A stretch of DNA of 64,000 bases, taken from NCBI GenBank assembly GCA_037893245.1, contig JBAIAA010000313.1, forward strand, positions 1,424,001 to 1,488,000. Direction: 5' to 3'. The stretch comes from Crossaster papposus. Its lineage: Eukaryota > Echinodermata > Asteroidea > Velatida > Solasteridae. The notes below the pieces were generated by a model. It did no database searches. It was given only the letters and a program-made list of their open reading frames with translations, and was not told the DNA's origin. The number at the start of each line of letters is the position of its first letter. Position 1 is the first letter of the stretch. Made by a program: the position numbers and the translations under genes. This document shows positions 61,801 to 64,000 of this stretch, in pieces.

Positions 61801-63857
61801 ATGACTTCAGGAGTACATGTGACAAAACACATTGTGCGACTTTAGGCGCTTTCACACTGTCAAAAATCTCGGGGTTGGAACCGGTTCCAACCCCAAGATT
61901 TTTTTCAACCCTTTTCACACTACTAAAATTTCAACCCGGTTCCAACCCGGGTAGCAGGCTCTAGCCGGATCGAAATCAACCCTGGTAGGGACCAGGGTTG
62001 AAAATCTCAATCCGGATTGAAATCGCCTTTTTCGGCGTGAACCGTGTCGAAAATGATAGTGTGAACCGCCCCGAGTTGAGTTCGCTTACCGCCGATCCGT
62101 GTTGAGTTGTGGCGCGAAATCCTACGGAAATCGGACGCGCGGTACAAAGGTCAATACATGCGATCGACGTGACTAGTGTACACGTGTACAGTACATGCAG
62201 GGCCGGGTACCGGGTGTACATGTACATGCGTACTGTACATGTACTGGCACGTCACGCATGTTGTGCATTATGCGCTAGCGATAGCACACACGTGGTTCTT
62301 CACCAAACCCCAACACAACAGCAACAACACGCATCCAGGCATTTCTCTTCAATTTTTGTCCCAAAAAGACCGACAATAAAGCTGAAAGACCAACGTGGAA
62401 TAAGAAGTAAAGGCCATGTTGACGATTTGGTCGGACGATGCGGTTTAGTCGCAACTTAACTGGACGGCGGGCACGTACGACAAGAAATAAGGTGTTCACG
62501 AAAATGTTTGAGGATCTCGAAGGTCAGGGAATCCACGACAAAACGGCACATAAATTAACAAATTTGAGGCGGGATTATAAGCATTGTGGGATCGGGAAAA
62601 TCATCACAATGAGCGCGCCTTTTTTAATGCGATCCGTGTTGAGAAATGTGTAGTGTGAATGCACGGCGGCCCTAGCCGGATTGAACGTTACACGGTTCAC
62701 TAGCGGCTGGTTCGCGACATGAACAGTGTGAACGTTGCGTCTTCGTGATCCGTGTCGAAAACAACCCATGCTGAACCGGGTTGGAACCGGGTTGGTTTCA
62801 ACACGGTTTGAAACTGAGATAGTGTGAAAACGCCTTTTGTCCGGGTTTCGTTGGAACAGGTCACATATACGCTTGATAGACACGTGATATGGCATTGGGA
62901 TTATTCATATATACGAACTCACTGGTTGTATTGCGCATGCTGTGGGAGGTTTTAGCCATCGAAAGGGTCATGGACCAGACTTTATAGGAGTCCAAATTTA
63001 ACCTTACACCGAAAAGGTGTTCAAAACCCTTCGTCAAATGCAGAGACTCAGTCGAAAGGCACTTTTTGTTATTTTTTGGTATTGCTACGACATCTTTGAT
63101 CCAATCTTTGATCATTTTGTACTTACGTTCGACCCCACCTGTAAAGGCTACAAATGCATTTTTGACAGAATTTGATCGCCCTTCAATCCAACCCTGAGAA
63201 CTCTAGCATGCCATTCATTTGTGTAGAAACCTAATCCCTTTGTGTATAGCCAGCTTGCCGCCAACAATCATCTTGCGCCTGGCCTGAGATTGAATGTAAA
63301 TAACAGCTGTGGTCGATCCTGACCTAGAAAAAGCCTCGGTGTACTTATGGCTGGCCTAGTAGGTTGTTGGGAAAGGGAGGGGGGGGGGGGGGGGGAAACG
63401 CCTTCTGCTTGAGCACCAAAGTGCAACCGTGTATATTCTTTTTGATTCGTGCCTCCGATGGAAAACGGCTGGTTTATTTAATACAATTAAAACAATACAA
63501 ATATTAATGTAATCAAAAAGGTGAGAACAGTTTGATTCAATCATGAGGTATGAAATGACACACCCAGTGTTACACACCCCATGCAATAAATTGTGGCGCA
63601 AGTGAAATTACGCTATTGTGTACAGTTTTGTTGTAGGATCCGCTGCGGCGTGATTGTGAGATGATGTGTCGCATCTGTGTTGTTGTACTTTGTTTTCTTA
63701 TCTTCTCAGCCCTAAGGAGAGCACCTCCGTGGAGAGTTTGGGCCAGCAGATTGTGGACACTTCTCGCTCTGGTGACACATTGCACACACCAAGACTGAGA
63801 AGTAGAAGTAGAAGTAGAAGTGGAGGTTCAGGAAAGCTCTCTCCATCTACCAGACAG
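39054..63857 (+). CDS. CNTLN: Centlein, 21 coding exons seen (3' part beyond window)
   Basis: Centlein is a long coiled-coil centrosomal protein; in vertebrates it bridges C-Nap1 (CEP250) and CEP68 and helps keep centrioles together. The exons give about 757 residues, nearly all heptad-like coiled coil. Signature blocks match the vertebrate protein in order: ADKEFVWSLWKRLQV, KDRKVLEILQIKD, QQADVIQQLQTLQFDTQK, VLKNQEDAH, RRSRSLSPRR, DKVWNELAYFK, and ILNRSIQEMSSIF...DEWDEM. The last exon seen is SR-rich (RSRSRSRSGGSG). ATG 39,073 is chosen because TAG lies in frame two codons before it. Splice phases agree at every junction but one (54,144 to 55,134). The gene lies head to head with basonuclin, as CNTLN and BNC2 do in human. 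Confidence 0.95.
39533..39621 (+). CDS. CNTLN: CNTLN exon, FVWSLWKRLQ block
   Basis: Encodes ADKEFVWSLWKRLQVANPDV, the most conserved block of the family. Donor GTGAGT. Confidence 0.95.
40454..40538 (+). CDS. CNTLN: CNTLN exon
   Basis: Encodes EKEKAELKDRKVLEILQIKD, conserved. Acceptor TTCTAG, donor GTAAGA. Confidence 0.94.
40783..40826 (+). CDS. CNTLN: CNTLN exon (44 nt)
   Basis: Encodes LFSQQQDELKGFIS. Acceptor AAACAG, donor GTAATG; phases fit both sides. Confidence 0.88.
40946..41175 (+). mobile_element. piggyBac-like MITE (TTAA), copy 3
   Basis: Left end TTAA CCAGTTCGTGCCGGGA; right end eroded (GTCGCTGATTAA). Body shared with copies 1 and 2. It lies in a CNTLN intron. Confidence 0.75.
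41332..41872 (+). repeat. Direct duplication of about 255 bp
   Basis: 41,332-41,586 and 41,608-41,872 are almost the same (from ACATATTGATATACTTTCAC to AAGGAGGTCAAATTTTGACC), with scattered substitutions. Unit-to-unit spacing is about 276 bp. Within a CNTLN intron. Confidence 0.9.
42369..42453 (+). CDS. CNTLN: CNTLN exon
   Basis: Encodes KIEVDDKKKNTRKENQQLKE and on to LQQL. Acceptor TTTCAG, donor GTAATG. Confidence 0.92.
42957..43199. mobile_element. Mariner-like MITE (foldback)
   Basis: Ends ACACTGATCAAAAATATAAA and an inverse with TTATATTTTTGTTTAGTGT; inner arms CATTTGTGTCCATCTCTGC and inverse. Very long arms around a small loop. The CACTGATCAAAAATATAAAC end occurs in Tc1/mariner-related MITEs of other animals. 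Confidence 0.75.
43272..43353 (+). CDS. CNTLN: CNTLN exon
   Basis: Encodes LQSKDVRLKNNEEINKETSE and on to DKK. Acceptor TTCACAG, donor GTATTC. Confidence 0.9.
43654..43757 (+). CDS. CNTLN: CNTLN exon
   Basis: Encodes CEKQMTSLTIELEREKQSSI and on to LDLQDRIK. Acceptor TTCAG, donor GTATAA. Confidence 0.93.
43819..43863 (+). repeat. (TTA)n microsatellite
   Basis: About 13-14 TTA units directly upstream of the hAT element. Confidence 0.9.
43881..45470 (+). mobile_element. hAT-family transposon, internally deleted
   Basis: The 1,590-bp element starts CAGTGTTGTTGACTCGAGTC and ends with TTGGTTACAACTCTG, whose inverse (CAGAGTTGTAACCAA) matches the left end. It is flanked by an exact 8-bp target duplication, CTGTTAGT (43,873-43,880 and 45,471-45,478), the hAT hallmark. 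Both ends carry tandem TGACTTG subterminal repeats (43,945-44,060 and 45,290-45,455). The inside keeps only the C-terminal dimerisation part of a transposase. It lies in a CNTLN intron. Confidence 0.93.
44638..44991 (+). pseudogene. hAT transposase C-terminal dimerisation remnant
   Basis: About 105 residues with FWAANRNCLSKLVPVAMRVL, then PASSSPVERVFSHGGIIM and RPHRARLTDKMLSNLIFL, matching the hAT dimerisation domain. The catalytic N-terminal part and BED finger are absent, so it cannot act on its own. The first residues may be unrelated. Confidence 0.85.
45640..46810 (+). mobile_element. Non-LTR retrotransposon (LINE) 3' fragment
   Basis: KSLMFADDTTFI holds the A-D-D catalytic block; then QEDLDKLYEWGLSFNLKT, NRMAGLVWRNFRLCKNEQVF, LIRPNLEYCTTVFNSF and DRLERVQGRYLFFMFRSF, with stops and frameshifts between. 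The end GGCGGTTCACCGCTG ... AATAAATAAATA is a typical Jockey/CR1-like 3' tail. Inactive. Confidence 0.85.
47330..47386 (+). CDS. CNTLN: CNTLN exon (57 nt)
   Basis: Encodes DLQKDIQAITETAKKASHE. Acceptor TTTGTAG, donor GTAGGT. It follows a 3.6-kb intron that holds the hAT element and the LINE. Confidence 0.9.
47470..47760 (+). repeat. Dispersed repeat with telomere-like GGGTTA units, copy 2
   Basis: Inverse of 1500-1830; contains GTGGGTTAGGGTTAGGGTAT and ATTGGGTCGAAATTTCAACC. Confidence 0.75.
47981..48099 (+). CDS. CNTLN: CNTLN exon
   Basis: Encodes EDGYLKKLKDLEEVTRQLKE and on to EFVEHEKEFRKF; strongly coiled coil. Acceptor ATTAG, donor GTGAGG. Confidence 0.93.
48285..48725 (+). mobile_element. 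Palindrome-bearing element, copy 1
   Basis: Contains GTTTAGGCATTCCTATTGGT, CACGTGGCCGGTATTAAACG and, at 48,601-48,681, a strong hairpin (TACCGCTTGGAGTCTGGGTG ... inverse) with loop CCTCGCCTTCGGCTCGG. Near-identical in inverse orientation to 50,155-50,715. Confidence 0.85.
48728..49104 (+). mobile_element. TIR element family A, copy 9
   Basis: Starts AAGGTAGGATACACCATTGG and ends ATGGTGTACCCTACCTTTAA. Directly follows the palindrome element. Confidence 0.87.
49639..49748 (+). CDS. CNTLN: CNTLN exon
   Basis: Encodes KEISNIQTANSQAMEHATQQ then ADVIQQLQTLQFDTQK, conserved with vertebrates. Acceptor TTTTAG, donor GTAAAA. Confidence 0.95.
50155..50715 (-). mobile_element. Palindrome-bearing element, copy 2 (inverted)
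   Basis: Inverse of 48,285-48,725: the hairpin at 50,212-50,293, then GAGCTGTACGCGCCCAACAC and GACCAATAGGAATGCCTAAA. The two copies face each other across the CNTLN exon at 49.6 kb. Confidence 0.85.
51049..51101 (+). CDS. CNTLN: CNTLN exon (53 nt)
   Basis: Encodes VLKNQEDAHKIEVSSFQP, conserved. Acceptor CCTTAG, donor GTAAGT. Confidence 0.94.
51170..51565. mobile_element. TIR element with long imperfect arms
   Basis: Arms of about 60 bp: GGTAGTCTTCGTTGCAAGAC at the left and the inverse CTTGCAACCAAGACTACCTT at the right; inner CGGTATGC / CGCGCGTA marks repeat on both sides. CpG-rich compared with its surroundings. No coding potential recognised. Confidence 0.8.
51992..52191 (+). CDS. CNTLN: CNTLN exon (200 nt)
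   Basis: Encodes MYQELQSRYNVSKTSEQQLR, then AAAERQLSLQKATRD and on to AWLQRN. Acceptor TACAG, donor GTGATA. A stop follows directly if unspliced. Confidence 0.9.
52817..52862 (+). CDS. CNTLN: CNTLN exon (46 nt)
   Basis: Encodes SRHPQARVDLDDRYRN across the junction. Acceptor TTTAG, donor GTAAGT; phase fits both neighbours. Confidence 0.85.
52922..53335. mobile_element. Foldback element with arms of about 98 bp
   Basis: Left arm from AAAAAGGAAGTGAAATATTA to TAGTGCTATCAGTTGC; right arm is the near-exact inverse, with one mismatch noted (CAGCAG versus CAGCGG). The middle holds CCGCCAATC(G)TGGTCG and its inverse. Sits between two CNTLN exons. Confidence 0.92.
53483..53680 (+). CDS. CNTLN: CNTLN exon with RSRSLSPRR motif
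   Basis: Encodes SSTSIKGSLRRSRSLSPRRP, then MADLRKLLKLK. The RSRSLSP motif is at the matching place in vertebrate centlein. Acceptor TGGTAG, donor GTGCTT. Confidence 0.93.
54026..54144 (+). CDS. CNTLN: CNTLN exon
   Basis: Encodes NNELNEMRTVHTRRLERLRA, then SYNVLKEQIKTYDDEE, conserved. Acceptor TACAG, donor GTACTT. It carries two nucleotides out, which the next recognised exon does not accept. Confidence 0.92.
54549..55031. mobile_element. piggyBac-like MITE, foldback form
   Basis: Holds a left part (CGAAACTCGATCCGAGGCTG) and, further right, an inverted one (GAACCCGCCTCGGATCGAGT), ending GGCGCACTGG TTAA. So it is two head-to-head parts of the TTAA family rather than a simple copy. Confidence 0.7.
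55134..55258 (+). CDS. CNTLN: CNTLN exon, VWNELAYFK block
   Basis: Encodes KSSKKKKGRRSEPRTLQRED, then SDKVWNELAYFKQQTV, conserved. Acceptor TTACAG, donor GTAAAC. Reading begins in phase 0. Confidence 0.94.
55437..55888. mobile_element. TIR element, TATGTGACC family, member 1
   Basis: Ends CATATGTGACCCGCTCCATC and its inverse, arms about 37 bp (running through AATCAGGAATAAGTC). About 450 bp, no coding. Confidence 0.88.
56027..56127 (+). CDS. CNTLN: CNTLN exon
   Basis: Encodes RMNLHEEMDCLRVQTAADAT and on to CLEQERQ. Acceptor CTCAG, donor GTTAGA. Confidence 0.92.
56348..57145. mobile_element. TIR element with TTTTCCTAGTTCCGGAT ends
   Basis: About 800 bp. Left end ACAGACGTTTTCCTAGTTCC, right end inverse (CCGGAACTAGGAAAACAACT then GTCTGT). 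The GATCCGGAACTAG motif recurs inside (about 56,920), as subterminal binding sites often do. No transposase frame seen. Confidence 0.82.
57277..57443. repeat. Near-perfect 167-bp palindrome
   Basis: Arms of about 75 bp (GGTAATAACAGTGCGAGAAC ... exact inverse) around CCTCGCCTTCGGCTCG, the same loop as in the hairpins at 48.6 and 50.25 kb. Confidence 0.92.
57963..58137 (+). CDS. CNTLN: CNTLN exon (175 nt)
   Basis: Encodes ELEEQLSQVREANGREKTER and on to HLEAENR; coiled coil. Acceptor CTTCAG, donor GTAACC. Confidence 0.93.
58255..58480 (+). repeat. GAGTA/AGTACTT-rich subrepeats
   Basis: Many units of CCGAGTA and AGTACTTG in one block, a layout like the subterminal repeats of the hAT element at 43.9 kb. 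It may be the end of another hAT relative; no TIR pair found. Confidence 0.55.
59411..59576 (+). CDS. CNTLN: CNTLN exon, basic
   Basis: Encodes RMGVSKQRAVEAQKETKMID, then LKKKLRHLKHRKRHTMGG. Lys/Arg/His-rich. Acceptor TTAAG (weaker), donor GTAAGA. Confidence 0.88.
59991..60637. mobile_element. TIR element, TATGTGACC family, member 2
   Basis: Ends ATATGTGACCTGTCACCACA with a perfect inverse of about 37 bp at the right (through GAGAGTAAAGTCG). About 647 bp. Perfect ends suggest recent activity. Confidence 0.93.
60690..60795 (+). repeat. G-rich tract (G4-prone)
   Basis: Repeating GGGGAGGGGCGGGGGAGGGA-type units within a CNTLN intron, rich in runs of three or more G. Confidence 0.88.
61067..61161 (+). 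CDS. CNTLN: CNTLN exon
   Basis: Encodes HQAILNRSIQEMSSIFSDFD then GDEWDEMNAST, matching the vertebrate block HHTVLNHSIKVMS...GWEDVSES. Acceptor TTTTAG, donor GTAAAA. Confidence 0.93.
61205..61310. repeat. Palindromic MITE-like element
   Basis: TGTGGTTGGCTGATTTTAAA at the left and an inverse CCTGCCAACCACA at the right; same family as 2862-3010. Confidence 0.6.
61444..62870. mobile_element. TIR element, TATGTGACC family, member 3, with nested insertion
   Basis: Ends TATATGTGACCTGTTCCAAC with a perfect inverse of about 31 bp (through GAAACCCGGACAAA). Total 1.43 kb, of which about 1.0 kb is a second element at 61,844-62,836; the host element without it is about 430 bp. Confidence 0.92.
61844..62836 (+). 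mobile_element. Nested element with Myb/SANT-like remnant
   Basis: TIR AGGCGCTTTCACACTGTC versus inverse at the right (TAGTGTGAAAACGCCT), with TTT on both sides. Inside, RNKVFTKMFEDLEGQGIHDK then TAHKLTNLRRDYKHC (62,489-62,585) resembles the Myb/SANT-like DNA-binding proteins of PIF/Harbinger-type elements. Only this half is intact, and no DDE transposase is present. Confidence 0.65.
63375..63397 (+). repeat. Poly-G tract
   Basis: A run of about 20 G interrupted by A near its left edge; within a CNTLN intron. Confidence 0.85.
63710..63857 (+). CDS. CNTLN: CNTLN exon, SR-rich, last in window
   Basis: Encodes SPKESTSVESLGQQIVDTSR and RLRSRSRSRSGGSGKLSPST; ends in phase 0 at donor GTGGGC, so the gene continues to the right. 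Confidence 0.9.
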
Positions 63858-64000
63858 GTGGGCATCAAAGGGGTGTACTTACTCACTTGTGGAGTAATGG
63901 GAGTGCATTCAAACGGAATGCACCCTTTGGGCGTTGAAACACCTTTCCGATGAAATGCTCACATTTGGAATAATGCACTCTTCTAGTATAGTGGGACTAT

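Overview
This is animal (metazoan) genomic DNA: AT-rich, with coding sequence split into short exons by canonical GT/AG introns and long introns and spacers full of transposon debris. I infer a marine deuterostome invertebrate, most likely an echinoderm. The grounds are an invertebrate-type basonuclin, many short compact exons, and a tRNA-headed SINE at about 30.0-30.4 kb whose body resembles SINEs I associate with echinoderms. The species cannot be fixed from the sequence alone.

Three genes are supported by splice sites and reading frames worked out by hand. (1) Minus strand, about 12.8 kb down to the left edge: 12 exons whose phases all agree, giving about 596 residues of a protein I cannot name. 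Its N-terminal part carries three copies of a Cys/His zinc-type module (C-x-C ... C-x2-C-x-H-x4-H), then a basic nuclear-type stretch, then WD40-like blades that run off the window. (2) Minus strand, 28,909-24,505: basonuclin (BNC family), three exons: the conserved Cys-rich N-terminal domain and one large exon with three pairs of C2H2 fingers. Its 5' end is not found. (3) Plus strand, 39,054 to the right edge: centlein (CNTLN), the centrosomal coiled-coil linker protein, 21 coding exons seen. The gene continues past the window.

Basonuclin and centlein lie head to head, the same order and orientation as human BNC2 and CNTLN on 9p22, so this is a conserved gene pair. The roughly 10 kb between them includes a CpG-richer patch (34.6-35.7 kb) that may hold the promoters. 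Spacer 12.8-24.5 kb has no gene I can support, only repeats and one weak candidate exon.

The rest is mobile DNA, unusually readable: a hAT-type element with an exact 8-bp target duplication and a surviving transposase dimerisation domain (43.88-45.47 kb); about nine copies of one TIR element ending TAAAGGTAGGATACACCAT, one holding two further insertions; TTAA-flanked piggyBac-like MITEs; three elements with TATGTGACC termini inside 7.5 kb, one containing a second element with a Myb/SANT-like remnant; several long palindromes; LINE fragments; a degenerate Gypsy reverse-transcriptase piece; an 11-bp minisatellite; and tRNA-derived SINEs. The point I find most worth following is that the zinc-type module in gene 1 has the same Cys/His spacing as the basonuclin N-terminus and the N-terminal domain of GCN5/PCAF acetyltransferases.
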